Positions 22,229-33,794 of a DNA stretch of 64,000 nt are shown here, piece by piece (within the stretch, counting starts at the first letter, position 1; the number at the start of each line of letters is the position of its first letter). A program made the position numbers and the translations under genes. The stretch covers positions 14,542,501-14,606,500 of the forward strand of contig OY821775.1 in NCBI GenBank assembly GCA_963682175.1. Reading direction: 5' to 3'. This DNA comes from Triglochin maritima. Taxonomy: Eukaryota > Streptophyta > Magnoliopsida > Alismatales > Juncaginaceae. The notes under the pieces were generated by a model that was not told where the DNA came from, ran no database searches, and worked only from the letters and a program-made list of their open reading frames with translations.

Positions 22229-22861
22229 ATTTGCTGGGAAATTAAAGTTCAAAACCGCAAGTGCACAGCCGCTTTGAAGCAGTGGCAAGTACGGGTCGTG
22301 TCCACGAGGAGCGAGTGCAGGTCATCATCGACCATACTCGAGTGGGGGAAGAAAATGAAGAGTAAGTGAGTGTATCTACACTAAATTACATTAATTACAA
22401 TTTGTAAAATAAATACGACTAATCTCATATGAGGTGGAGAATGCATGCAAAAGTGTAGTTGTGTGATTAGTGTGTGTACAATTGGGCTTTCATGACATGA
22501 ATTAATATGGACATCTGTAATGGTCATTATCCTAAGTGGATTTTCACATGGATTAAGATTTATCATCATCATTAAAACATACAAAATACTACTTAAGATA
22601 AGGCTAATGATAACCACATGCACACATGTTAATCTTATCTTTTTATCAACTTGATCCAATCTTATCATCACATCATCATTCCCCATAAAGTGGGCTCACT
22701 AACCAAAGCATGTGCTAAACATCCATTTAAACCATTAATACTTCAAAGGCAAGAGTAAGAAACCCATCAAAATGACTATATATGGAAATCATTTGAAGAT
22801 CTAAGATTAAGATTAAACACACACATTAATCTAACTACATCTACATTTCAAATCATTCTCC

Positions 22862-24468
22862 ATGATTAGTAGCGTATCATACATTGCATTCATGCTATAT
22901 ATTCTTTATTTTACCCCAATTTTGTGTTGAGTGTCTATTTGATGTGTTTCAAATTTTAGGTAATAAAGAAGAGAAATGAAGAGAAAACAACTGAAATGCA
23001 AAACGAAATGACCTTAGGAAGCATCCTGGACCAGATGAAAATTGGAGGGACCTGAACATAAGGAAATATTTCTGGCATAAAAGTCCCTCAATATCATGAT
23101 CTTGAAGAGTATTTGGGAAATTAAGGTCAAACAAGCTTGAACCAGCAAACCATGAGTGCACCTCATGTGTGCAATGGACAACGTAAGTTGCTGAAGAAAA
23201 TAGGACAAATCAGACACAAATAATCTGCCAGTGAACCTGTTTTATCTGGTGCACCAGACCATAGAGAAATCAATTACAACTATTGGCTTGCTTCTAGTTT
23301 CATCTACACCTCTCTTTCTTCTATAAATAGAAATGTTTCTCCTACCTTTAGTCTCTTCCTTTACTTTCCTCAATTAGAATAGGTTTAGTTGACCCAATTT
23401 GGCAGCAAAGGAATGATGGTGGATAAATGTTGTAATCTCACTCTTTGATTAATCTAATGTTAGATTTGAGTTCCTCTCTTCTTTAGCTTTCTTTTTATCC
23501 AAGTATTTTACATTTTGTTGGTTGATTTAGTAGTTTGATATTCTAGCCATGTTTACTGTAAATTTCTTGCTTTTCATACTTGTTATGAGTAGAGAGTAAA
23601 TTCACCCTATTTGGGGTAGAGGTGATGTAGACTATGTATTGTGTGGTGATGAGTTATTCTTATTTGTGTCATTTTCATATGCTTAATGTAGATCTATACT
23701 TGTAGAATAATTAAATTTGTATTAGATGTGATAATGACCACACTAGGTACTTGTCTCATGCTAGATCTAGAGTTTGTATTGTGACCTGTAATTATTTATC
23801 TTTGTATGCAATTTGCTTGAAATGTATGAATCCATGTTTGTACACATTCACATGAATGATTTCGGTTTTAGGTAGGATTAATTGATACTATAATGGCCAC
23901 TAGGTACATAATTATTGCATGCTTGATAATCTAAAATCAACCTAGAATTTATGTGATATATGCATGTTCATGGTTTACCATGTAGTTAGGGGTGTGCATC
24001 CGGTCCGGATCAGAGACCGGACCGAATCGGTTGGATTCGGTTCGGTCCAGTACCAAATTTTTACCTTAAAAATTTTAAAAAACAAAAATCAGACCGTAAC
24101 CGAACTTTCACCTGGGTCCGGACCGAATGGTCCGGTCCATGCACACCCCTACATGTAGTGTTGTGTGTCATATACTTAAATTCTACACTAGTTTCTACTT
24201 GTATGTCACACACACTACACTTGTGCGTAACTACATTGAACACTCACTCTCTCTCACACACACACCTCTACACACCTTCATTTCAAGGGGTTTTAGTTAT
24301 CTTGTTGATTCATTCTTAGTTTAGTTTAGTTAGTTTAGTATAATCATCTCCATCTCCGGTATGGTGGGAACAACGACACACACAACTCCTCGTGGTACGA
24401 CCCGTACTTCCCGTGTCTTCACCGATACCATGCACTTGTGGTTTTGAACTTTTAAAATATCACAATAG
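22862..24468 (-). repeat. Inverted family F copy nested in the F repeat
   Basis: It begins TGATTAGTAGCGTATCATAC, the reverse complement of the F right end, and finishes with ACCCGTACTTCCCGTGTC and TGGTTTTGAAC, the reverse complement of the F left end. The host repeat reads continuously across it (TCATTCTCC / ACCCCCAATGG versus TCATCCTCC / ACCCTCAATGT in the 61-kb copy). No clean TSD was found. A 165-bp hAT-like MITE sits inside it. Confidence 0.6.
23987..24151. mobile_element. hAT-like MITE, TSD CATGTAGT
   Basis: This 165-bp element has termini TAGGGGTGTGCAT and ATGCACACCCCTA and is flanked by CATGTAGT (23979-23986 and 24152-24159). The 8-bp TSD and the terminus type fit hAT elements. The interior is dominated by inverted CCGGTCCGGA / GACCGGACCG motifs. 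Confidence 0.9.
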
Positions 24469-24494
24469 TTCACCCCCAATGGGGATGGACTACT

Positions 24495-26504
24495 TGTTAG
24501 ATTTATAGTTTAATTGCACATATTTATTTTCGAAATTTTTATGCACAATAAGGATCAATTACAATTTCACATATGATTTGTTTCATGCATGCATCAGTTT
24601 GTTTCAATAACTAGTTTCAAAACTTTATTAAAACAAACATGGGCTCCGAATTTCATACCTAGAAGTTCTCTAAAACTTCTTGACGATCCGGAGACGTTGA
24701 GGATGCTTGTGACTGCGCCGGATGCCTTCGAGTATTCACTAAACTCTAAACAAGATCGGAGAGAGAAGAGCTAGCCTTTCAATCTCAAATAAGGTTTAGA
24801 ATCTAACTACTAACCCCTCTTTAGTTCCCTTGAGAAGAAGATCTCTGAAAACTAAAACTAATACTCAAGAATTAATGGAAATTCGTGGAGAATTATGGAG
24901 AGAGATGTTTGCACAAGAAGATAATGAATTAATTAATTAATAAGGTAATGAGATAAACTTGTATTTATAAGTTTTCTCCCAATTACCTATTCATGTGCAA
25001 TCTCTTGCCCATAATTTCATGCAAACTTCCATCTAACCATCCATTATTTGCTAACAAATAATCTCAGCCACGAATTAAATCAGTTATGGACCAATTCCAT
25101 GCATGATCTAATTAATTCTTAAATTAATTCTGCAGAAAACCATCTGGACCGGTCGACCGTTTTGAGGTTCGGTCGACCGTTCATAACTCGGTCGACCGTT
25201 CGTAACAAAAAAAATCATCGCGATGTTCGGTCGACCGACCGATTATACTCGGTCGACCGAAAACGAACAGACGAAATTCCTATTACCGGTGCAACATTCG
25301 GTCGACCGTTTAGCGTTTAGCGGTCGACCGTTTTTGCACAGTACTTGCAGACTTGTCAAATTTTGATTTAACCCCTACAAAATTTGACATTTCGGGATTA
25401 GTAGTAAGTTCACAACTTATGTAACATATTATCCTATGTAATGATTAATCATTACACCCCATAACATTTACATCACATATGAATTTAATTTAGATTCTAA
25501 TTATGTTATTAATCACAACATAATTTTGATTTTGCTTGTTCACCACATGTGTCATATTTTCTACATGAAACCCGACACATCTTATGAACACAAAATCCAC
25601 ATTTATTGTTTCCCAGTTTTGTGGTGTGACCTATGGGAGGATCTAAACTAAGTTGGCAGTGATATTAAGACCTTAATATCACAAGCTATAAGCGGTATCT
25701 AGCTACACATTATAGCTCCCAAATAGTTAGATGTCTTAATTCCACTCGAACCAAAACCCGATCCATTTAGTGATGGAGTGCACCACTTCTGTCCGTCCTT
25801 TGCCTCATGATATTAAGAATACACACAAAGTAGTATTGTGTTATCTTTGTATTAGTATTCATTTCTTGATCTCTTTAAGCTAGTTACAAATATGTGACTT
25901 AACTCAAATCACATTGTGCACATTATAACTTTGCTTTATGAAGGGGCCCACTAATGTCATTACTCAATTAAGAGGAGCAATGATAATCTTTTGACTAACT
26001 ATCTTCTCCAACGAAAATCATACTTAACCAACTAATGCCTTTACACTACACTCATCAATAGCTCAAGACACTAGTCTAATTAAGCAATTCTTAAGTGATC
26101 GGATATAAGTCTCATATCAAAGGACCAAAGACACAGTAAAACATTAATGACACAGAAAACACAATTCTATAATGTTTTACTTATTAGGTCTATTCAGTAT
26201 ACAAAAGTAATATTTTCCTCTTTTGTGTACCCGTGTTGTCACTCACTTGTAGAGCTACAATGATCTATGACCAACACGACAATCTTAACTCGGTAATTAA
26301 TGTCCCATGTTAATTACCATGATTGCGAATATCTTTTGTTTTATGTAAACCAATATCTTTTTAGAGCTCTACGGTTAAGGACCAAGAGTCTCTTCCTTAA
26401 CACTTCTAAAAGACGAATAACATAAACAAGGAACAAAATGATTTCTCAATCAATTCATAATAATTGACATTTAAAAGTAAAACTTTTAAAATACATTCCC
26501 TTCA
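24495..26504 (-). mobile_element. Solo LTR, family gamma (2.0 kb), TSD CTACT
   Basis: The + strand begins TGTTAGATTTATAG and ends CATTCCCTTCA, flanked by CTACT (24490-24494 and 26505-26509). The uninterrupted target is preserved in the F copy near 61545 (GGATGAATTACTCACTAATC). A homologous LTR lies at 39465-42240 in the opposite orientation. Read on the minus strand, the palindrome array (25140-25335) lies upstream of TTATAAATAC (24962-24971). No internal domain remains. Confidence 0.88.
25140..25340. repeat. CGGTCGACCG palindrome array in LTR gamma
   Basis: Seven exact CGGTCGACCG copies occur in 200 bp. One is extended to CGGTCGACCGACCG. Spacing is 13-60 bp. The array sits in the presumed U3. 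Confidence 0.9.
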
Positions 26505-27423
26505 CTACTCACTAATCATATAAACAACAAAAAAGCAACAAAGTAAAAACAACCCATCAATATGTAAAGAAATCTAAATCTACTTAAGACAGGGAAATAT
26601 AAATGACATCAAATTAAAGACAAAAATGTAAAGATCATGAAACTAAAACTTCATTAAGAAAGGAAGATTACAAAATGATGTTCATTTTCTCCTCCACTAC
26701 ACTACTAAGAAAGAAATAAAACATACTCTACTAAAAAACAAATAAAGTTAACCTAATGAGGAGAGGAAGGAAGAAGAGAAAAGGAGGGATGACAAGTGTA
26801 TTTATAGAAGATTAGATGGTCTGGATTAATCAGGGCGTAATCGGATGGCTATAAATCAGATCTGGATGTTCCGGAGTGCTTTGACCCGACAATCGGACCT
26901 GTTGGAGAAATTTGGGGTTAAACGGACCGGAATGATCCGCCACTGGCATATCTTTTGGCTCTGATCTGCCCCAAATTTCAGCGGAACTTTTAGTTGATTA
27001 ATTTAACACGTAGGGTGCACCTGAAGTTGTTGCTTTGAGCTCGTTTGGTCTTAATTGTAGAATTACTCTTCAAGTTCATGAGGTTATGGACTTTTGCAAC
27101 CAACAAATTTTTTGTACAACCAGGTTCGTCAGGATTTTCACCTAGGTCCTTCCTGACTTACAATCTGTTCATTTAGCATTACAAACAAGTCCAGAAGGCT
27201 TCGAAACCAGTCATTTCTTCTTGCATTTAGGTCATTTTTGCTTTTTTTCTCTTCTTTATTACAGAAACATTGAAATACATATAACACAAACCTGAGTAGC
27301 ACATATATAGGATAAAATAACTGATATATAGCATGAATGTGTCATATGATTTGCTACTAATCATGCTTCCTAACCCAAAGCCACCAAAACACAAACATCC
27401 TAGACACAAAACCTCCCGTAACG

Positions 27424-27770
27424 CCCTACCCGACTAGCGACAATGCGATGCAAACGAGCATCACAAATTCCTTCTCCATCGACACCATATCCCTACATGA
27501 CATTGCCAGTTCGATCCCGACAAACAACAACACCCCGAAAAGCTCAACTGGGAACTCCACAAACAAACTCAATAACGAGCTCCCATACATCCATCATAAA
27601 ACCCACCACTCCTCCCTTCAAACTTGTATTTCCCTGCAAGCCCTCCGACACCGTGGCTGCAGGGGTTGGCGCGGAACCAGCAAGCTGCTAAGTTCATTAG
27701 CGCGATGGTGATGACAACGAAGTTCGCTGTGACATGGGTCTTTTCCAGGAATAAGTCGAAGGAGAGGCAA
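27424..27770 (-). pseudogene. MOT1-type molybdate transporter fragment
   Basis: The minus strand reads ALMNLAACWFRANPCSHGVG then GLAGKYKFEGRSGG, the conserved motif of plant MOT1 molybdate transporters. After a deletion or frameshift it continues FPVELFGVLLFVGIELAMSC, RDM and EKEFVMLVCIALSLVG, ending in a stop at 27428. Both segments match the C-terminal half of that family. The part between (27545-27600) is out of frame, and the N-terminal membrane segments are absent. In plants MOT1 proteins import molybdate. This copy is a broken fragment, possibly captured by a transposon. No mobile-element ends were delimited around it. Confidence 0.75.
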
Positions 27771-28134
27771 CATACGATGATGATGAAATTGAGGATGGTT
27801 AAGAGAGTTGTGGGATTGTGCCTTCAAGGAAGTCATTTTTCCAGGCTTGGTGGGAGATGAGAAGACGCAGATTCGGGAGGGGCCCATCCTTCGCACAATG
27901 GTGGTGGTGGGGTTGGAGCGGGGAGAGAGGAGAGAGAGAGGAGAAGTGAGATTTTGGGTGTTTTGATTTTTTATTTTTTATTTAACATTAAAGACGTTTT
28001 TAATTTTAAAGAGTGTAAATTGCAAAATTTCTAATATAATTAGAATGGAGTACGTATGCCCTACTAACAGTAGAGGTTGACATTGATACGTAGTTGTATT
28101 GTGGAAAATAATTGAAAATCGGGTTCAAACAACC
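27771..28134. other. GC-rich then AT-rich flank of the MOT1 fragment
   Basis: 27771-27900 could be further decayed MOT1 coding sequence, and 27920-27950 is a purine-rich GAGAGAGGAGAGAG run. After 27960 the sequence is AT-rich with no feature. No promoter or start was identified. Confidence 0.35.
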
Positions 28135-28622
28135 GATTACACTTCCATTGCCCCCCTGAACTATGTGTTGGTATCACTTTGCCCCCCTGGAATTTCAAAG
28201 TTAGCAGTTACCTCTCCTGAACTTTAATTTTGTAACATTTTGCCCATTTGAACTTCAAAAACTCATTATTTAACACACATTCGACGTTTTTTTCCTAATT
28301 TTTTATTGTATCCCTAATACACTCCTAAACCTATATTTACGTGAAAGTTTGGGTGTTTTGACACTCAATCCGACCCAAATTCCAACCATATCCGACCTCC
28401 GTTTCGATCCAAACCTTCACGTAAATATAGGTTTAGGAGTGTATTAGAGATACAACAAAAAAATTAAGAAAAAAAACGTCGAATGCGTGTTAAATAATGA
28501 GTTTTTGAAGTTCAAGGGTGTAAAGTGTTACAAAATTAAAACTCAGGGGAGGTAACTGTTAACTTTGAAATTTTAAGGAGACAAAATGATACCAATGCAT
28601 AGTTAAGGAGCAAACTGTAATC
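28135..28622. repeat. Foldback element with ~220-bp arms
   Basis: The left arm (from GATTACAC at 28135) and the right arm (ending at GTAATC, 28622) are inverted copies over about 220 bp with a loop of about 50 bp. Shared stretches include TACACTCCTAAACCTATATT, ACTCATTATTTAACAC and CAAAGTTA. No coding. AACC occurs on both sides, but I cannot call a TSD. A Mutator-like or other foldback MITE is likely. Confidence 0.75.
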
Positions 28623-30073
28623 AACCTAATAAACCTTTACGCATTGTTGCGGTACAAATGAATCCACGTGGTTTCTGTTGTTGGATAGTTAGGAGTCATT
28701 CTCAACAAATAAGGATGGGAACAAAACTGTCACTATAGCTGTGTGATGAATAAACTTATGTTTTTGTTTTGGTCTATCATGACAAAGCAAAATGTCATAA
28801 TCTCTTTAAGCTTATTACCACGAATTGATATTTTTTTTTACCACGTACAAATGAATGTGAACCATGATTGATATAATTCCGAATTTCATGTTATAAAGTT
28901 AAGGTTATCAATGTTTGTGGAAAAATACAAGAATTTAACAAATAACGATGAATTAATCTATAATTAATAAATTGTCGACAATAAAGGAGCAAATTGTTAT
29001 CAATCAAAAAATTAATAAGTGTAGTTGGAATTTTTGAAGTGTTAAAAAGAGCAAGTATTTGTAATTTACTCAAAAAGAATCCATCAACAAATTTCTAAAA
29101 GCATTCTAATTAATAGTGGATTTGATATTCTGATGTGGTACAGTGTACACTTGTAAGTATGGTGGTAAACGAGCTGAAATCGAGAGAGTAGACTCGGCTT
29201 GTTTAGTTTTTCTAGTCGCTCGTAGTTCGCTTGTGACTCGAGTCAAGTAGAAAAATCTTCTTGTGTTCGGTTCGTCACATGCTTGCGAGCCGCTCGTTTG
29301 CTCGTTATGATACAGTTTTCATGCTTAATTAGATAATATTACTTATTATTTTTTGTTTTCCACTTGGTAGAATAGCATCCTAAAACAATTTAACGGTAAA
29401 AATATCTAAACTAAGTTATAATTATCCAACCAAACATGAAAATTAAAGTGCAAGTTCAAACATAAATCATACTAATAGAGTAGTAGTCTCCACAAATTTA
29501 AAAACAACAATCGTATGATCAAACTAAATGAGAGTTTTTAAATTTTTATTTTAAAAACAAAACAAAAATAAACCAAAGGTTTAGGGTTCAAATATTTGGA
29601 TATCTACGTGGATTGTGTAAAAAAGTATAGCGAATAACGAGCGTCAGCAAGCACCGAGCAAGCAGATGTATGCTCGTGTTCAACTCGTTTAGTTAGTCAA
29701 ACTCCGATGCATGATTCAGCGAAACTGACCAAATACGGCACGAGCCATCGAGATCGAAGGGAACCAAACAGCCGTACTTTTTAGTTTGTAAACCCCAATC
29801 GTACTGCGATAAAGACAAAGATGTGTGGTAGAAGTCCGTTATATGTACGGTGTACCATCATGAGTTTGTCATCCACAACATATGGATGGTAACTATGTTT
29901 ATAAACAAAATTACAAAATTAAATTAATTATAAGAACCCGAGAAATATACAAAATTAAATTATACAGGGACGATAAATATGGTTCACCAAAAAAATACAA
30001 AATTACAGTGACAAATTCTCTAATTTGCATGAGGGGTCGATGCATGGTTCCCGCAATCCTTATTAGAAATAAC
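28623..30073. other. Non-coding stretch between foldback and P450
   Basis: AT-rich, without a recognisable gene. Positions 29160-29720 contain GAGCTCG/CTCGTTTGCTCG-rich segments at both ends (CGAGCCGCTCG, AACGAGCGTCAGCAAGC), reminiscent of a degraded hAT-type MITE. TIRs and a TSD could not be defined. Confidence 0.4.
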
Positions 30074-30079
30074 TTTATT
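30074..30079 (-). terminator. Candidate polyadenylation signal of the P450 gene
   Basis: AATAAA on the minus strand, about 100 nt beyond the TGA stop at 30178-30180, is in a suitable place for the 3' end of the P450 transcript. Confidence 0.5.
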
Positions 30080-30177
30080 ATATAAGAAAAGCAACCCTTA
30101 TAGTCCTTGATTCATAAGCAGCACATATACAAAAGACTAATCACCAACGTATATATCGTATAATCAACATATATATT

Positions 30178-31788
30178 TCAGAAAGCCTCCACTCTCTTCT
30201 GAATCCTAACCTTCAACCCGTTGCTCATGTGAAGTATAATGGAAGGTCTAGGTGTGACCTTGTGGCCTTCCACAACATGCACCTTAAACCGAGTCATAAC
30301 ATAAACCACCACTACCTTCATCTGAGTAAAGGCGACGTCCTTCCCTAAACAAGTCCTCGCGCCGGAGTTGAACGACATGAACTTGTAAGAAGGCTCGTGT
30401 TTGATCTTACCGTTCTCGTTTATCCACCTCTCCGGTTTGAACTCCGCACAGTCCTTCCCCCACACACCCTCCATCCTCGCCATCGCGTAGAGCGATATGA
30501 GGACTTTCATATCCGGCCCGACGTGGTGTCCGCTCGGCATCATGTCCCGCTTGACCACGCTTTTGTGCTCGAAAGGGACGGGCGGGTATAGCCGGAGCGC
30601 CTCGCAAAGCGCGGCTTGTAAGTATACTAAAGAGCCCAATGCTTGTGGGCTAGTGAGCTCACCCTTGCTATCGAATATGCTGGGGCTTGAGGTTTTGATC
30701 TCGTCGAGAATCTTGGCTTCGACGCGTGGGTTAGTCGAGACTACCCAGAAGAACCAGGAGAGGCCCATGCCGGTAGTGTCTCTCCCTGCGAGCATAAGGC
30801 TCACTCCCATGTCGCGGAGGAAGGTGGTGGATTTCGTGTCAAATGGTAACGGTCCTTTGGCCGTCAAGCTGTCGTCCTTGATGATGGACGATAGCATGTC
30901 GTGGACGGGTTCGGATTCCCGGTTACGGTTGTTCGTGTCATCGTCGGACTTGCAGAGCGCCTCTCTCATCCGGGCGACGTGCTTCTCGACGAACTCGTCG
31001 ATGGCTTTCTGCGCGGCCGGCATCCTCCTTTCCGGACCGATGCCAAGCCATCTCATGGCCTTCCACCAAGTGTTCGGGACGACGTGCCGGAAGAGCAAAA
31101 TCTCCATGGAGTCATCCATGGCCTTGGCGAACGGCACAACCGGCATCTCCGGCGACAAGCAGCAGGGGTCCACCCCCATCACCAACTTACACGTCGCGTC
31201 GAACGTGAACCTCAAGAACACATCGCACAAGTCGACGATTGACCCCGTCTCGGCGGCCCGTTCGAGCAACGGTAGAATCGCCGCCTTGACCTTCGACTGC
31301 CCGGCGTCCGCCACGAACCGCTTGAAATTCTTCTCTGAGAGAAGCGCGTGCACCATCCGGCGTTGCGCCTTCCACGACTCATCGTCGGCGGTGAAAATAC
31401 CGCCACCGAGAACGTCAAAGATATCGGCCAGCTCATCGCCTTTCGGGAAGTTAGCGAAGTTGGTGTTGTAGACGTGGTTCACATTAGCAGGGTCACAAGT
31501 GAAGAAGACGTCCATGCCGGTGAACCACGGGCCCCTGAAGATGAAGCTACACCCGGTCACCGAGAGTAGGTCGGTGGCCTTCTGGTGGATGACGTGAACC
31601 CGCGTCAGCAACCCGGGGAGCATTCCCAAAAAAGGCCAGTTGATCAACCGCTTACCGGAAAGGAAGAAAACGTATAACACGATTAGAGCAAAGAAGGCAG
31701 CGGCGGTCGTAAACGCCGCGACCGGGAATCGTTCGGGAGAAAGCCATGAGAGTGCTAGCAAGTCGAGCAAATGGTGGTTGTACGCCAT
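30178..31788 (-). CDS. Cytochrome P450, CYP96A-like (CYP86 clan)
   Basis: A single 536-codon exon encodes a complete microsomal P450, probably a fatty-acid or alkane hydroxylase of the cuticular wax and lipid pathway, in the endoplasmic reticulum membrane. A hydrophobic anchor spans residues ~24-43, followed by WPFLGMLPG (51-59). WKAQR is at 139-143 in helix C, AGRDTT at 334-339 in helix I, EALR at 396-399 (ExxR), PERW at 452-455, and the haem loop FNSGARTCLG at 473-482 with Cys480. All hallmark residues are present and the length is normal. CYP96A and CYP86A genes are usually intronless, as here. The best known relative is the Arabidopsis mid-chain alkane hydroxylase MAH1 (CYP96A15), but substrate cannot be read from sequence. 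The GC-rich coding sequence contrasts with the AT-rich surroundings. CYP86A is the main alternative subfamily. Confidence 0.95.
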   Translation of the reverse strand: MAYNHHLLDLLALSWLSPERFPVAAFTTAAAFFALIVLYVFFLSGKRLINWPFLGMLPGLLTRVHVIHQKATDLLSVTGCSFIFRGPWFTGMDVFFTCDPANVNHVYNTNFANFPKGDELADIFDVLGGGIFTADDESWKAQRRMVHALLSEKNFKRFVADAGQSKVKAAILPLLERAAETGSIVDLCDVFLRFTFDATCKLVMGVDPCCLSPEMPVVPFAKAMDDSMEILLFRHVVPNTWWKAMRWLGIGPERRMPAAQKAIDEFVEKHVARMREALCKSDDDTNNRNRESEPVHDMLSSIIKDDSLTAKGPLPFDTKSTTFLRDMGVSLMLAGRDTTGMGLSWFFWVVSTNPRVEAKILDEIKTSSPSIFDSKGELTSPQALGSLVYLQAALCEALRLYPPVPFEHKSVVKRDMMPSGHHVGPDMKVLISLYAMARMEGVWGKDCAEFKPERWINENGKIKHEPSYKFMSFNSGARTCLGKDVAFTQMKVVVVYVMTRFKVHVVEGHKVTPRPSIILHMSNGLKVRIQKRVEAF

Positions 31789-31803
31789 GTGTGATTGTGG
31801 TTG

Positions 31804-31831
31804 TGATTATGATTATGATTATGATTATGAT
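31804..31831 (-). repeat. CATAAT hexamer repeat in the P450 5' UTR
   Basis: Four to five copies of GATTAT (CATAAT on the coding strand) lie 16-43 nt upstream of the start codon, followed by CACAACCACAATCACAC just before the ATG. The repeat is within the presumed 5' UTR and could vary in length between individuals. Confidence 0.75.
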
Positions 31832-31860
31832 CAGTGGCGGAGTTCCTAAGCAAGTTCGGA

Positions 31861-31871
31861 GTATTTGTAGG
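31861..31871 (-). promoter_or_regulatory. Candidate TATA-like element of the P450 gene
   Basis: On the minus strand CTACAAATAC lies about 75 nt upstream of the ATG, giving a plausible transcription start near 31835-31840. Two ACGT-core motifs (CCACGTCTT, CTAACGTAA) lie within 50 nt further upstream. ACGT cores are typical of plant bZIP sites, but no function is shown. Confidence 0.4.
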
Positions 31872-32764
31872 GTTAAGACGTGGATAGGATCTCTTATCCA
31901 ACATTTACGTTAGGGGCCAGCAAAATAGGAGTTTAGTTAACTGTTGTTTTCTAAATATAAGAGAAGGAGATAAGAATAGCATCTAATGTTACTTGAAACA
32001 CTATCAAGCCTGGACATTTACCTGTTTAACCATTGTAGTTTGTTGGATTGGTAAGCTGTCTTTTCTTTGAAAGCAGCCTTTTCCGATCGAATAAAGGACC
32101 ATGTCGCCTGGTTTATGTATCCGTCATGTATAATTTTGCTGAATGACCTAAGCTAGCTTTAATTAGAGTTTAGTTTTTGCTGGTAAGCTAGGAAAATCCT
32201 TGAGTTACGTACAAAAGGATTACATGATTACATGGATACAGAACAGATTTTTGCCCAAGACGATGAAGGTATTAGACTTTACAAATTAAGGAAATGTGGA
32301 TGGAAATGGAGATTTCGAAACATATTGAAAAGTAAGAACTGACTGACTAGTAGGACTTTTACAAGACAGGAGGTCTAAAGTGAAGGTGTAGATAAGGGAG
32401 GTAAATAGTAATTTATCCTAAAATTCAAATACTTTTACATTTACACTTGCTGAATTGAATATTACTTTTCTGGGATAACTACATATTACTATAGGTATAT
32501 TCACTCCTTATTGATAACGTTGCACACAAGTATTTATCGTCTAATCAAACTGTTAGGATTGTGGTGGTTCGTATACGGAATAATGAATAAAATCAATATA
32601 ACTCAAGCTGAGCAATTTATCGAATACCTAGCATGTATCTAGCAATCTCACAAGAATCCAAGCAAACACAAACATGCATACCATTGGATTTACGGGTAAA
32701 TCCAATTGGGAAAAACCATGACGGCGGAGATGGATGAGCTTCATTGTGAGAATGATCAGAGTAT
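31872..32764. other. P450 upstream intergenic region
   Basis: About 0.9 kb of AT-rich DNA with no recognisable gene or repeat pair. It probably includes the distal P450 promoter. Confidence 0.5.
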
Positions 32765-32823
32765 TGCTGTCTTTTAAGCCTTAATCATGTAAAATTTGAA
32801 GATTTAATCAACATAATCTTACA

Positions 32824-32925
32824 CACTAGTGCGGAAAATTCCAATACGTTGGATATACGGGGGTATATACGACGGATTTTGACGGTTCAAATACCCGACG
32901 TATATTTACCCATAACCTATGCCCT
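32824..32925 (+). mobile_element. Small CACTA-like remnant
   Basis: CACTAGTGCGGAAAATTCC is followed by ATATACGACGG and CCCGACGTATAT, a pattern like a CACTA terminus with subterminal repeats. The opposite terminus was not found, and part of the CACTA string could belong to the host LTR. Tentative. Confidence 0.35.
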
Positions 32926-33794
32926 GCTATATATAATCACAATTAAATTGAATCAAAAACATTCTATGCATTGCACATATACTTGTATTGTACATATTTC
33001 TATCTTAATAGGTGATCAAGACTTAAGAAGAAAAGGATTCATGTCAAGACATGTAATGAAGCTTTTGAATGCATGTAATTGTATCTTTATCGGAGTCTTT
33101 AAAAACCTTTGTAAACTTGAATATGTTTGTTGTCATCCACACTCACTGTGACGTCCCGAAACAGCGGAAGATTTAAAATTTCGAAATAACGAATAAAACT
33201 GACAACTCCAGGCGGGAACGTCACTAATATATAATATAGAAATCCGGGTGCACCCAAAATACAAGGAGTTTTTCCAAAAGAAATACGACTACAATACGGA
33301 TACAATGGAAGAGAATACAAGTAGTCGTACGGTCTAGCAACTGCCGAAGAGGATCCGACTCCAAAGCGCTCCGTCCTCGGTCACCACCCACCCAGACCTA
33401 CTGCGGTCCTGAAAAAGATGCAACAACAATGCCTGAGTTTCCAGAAGGAAACCCCGTATACCAACTCACCTATATGCATGCATCACATAATGAACCTATC
33501 ATACTAGTAGCATGTCATGGCATCAACAGATATGGAAAACAGTTCCCCCGAAGGGTAAAACAGGACATCAGTCCGACAATCAATCATCGGGTCTCCCGAG
33601 GAGACCTACTGCAGGCACATGCAGTCTAGTAGCCCGCGACATCGCACCCCCCACACGCAGCTACACTACTCAAGGGTTCGGCAGGGAGCCTCTGTCACGT
33701 CTACGCGCCGATAGAAACAGATCTGTAAATCTCAGTGGTCGGGGCCACAGGGACCAACGGGGCCGTCGCCCGGAAGGTATAACAACATCATCTC

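Larger units (their letters stand above)
22229..27372 (+). repeat. Family F repeat, split by two insertions
   Basis: The left arm is 22229-22861 (GTTCAAAACCGCAAGTGC, TACGGGTCGTGTCCACGAGG). After an inverted F copy (22862-24468) it resumes at 24469-24494, and after a solo LTR (24495-26504) it runs from 26505 to about 27372. It parallels the uninterrupted copy at 60950-62435 along its whole length, including TCACTAATCATA and GTATTTATAGAA landmarks. No protein is encoded. The class is unclear, although the length and regulatory-looking sequence suggest a non-autonomous element. Confidence 0.65.

Noticed and set aside
30407..31571. Several long open frames on the plus strand and in other minus frames across the P450 gene, including one of 324 codons (30497-31471).
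   Set aside because: They are shadows of the GC-rich P450 coding sequence; none has a recognisable motif, and the P450 frame explains the region completely.
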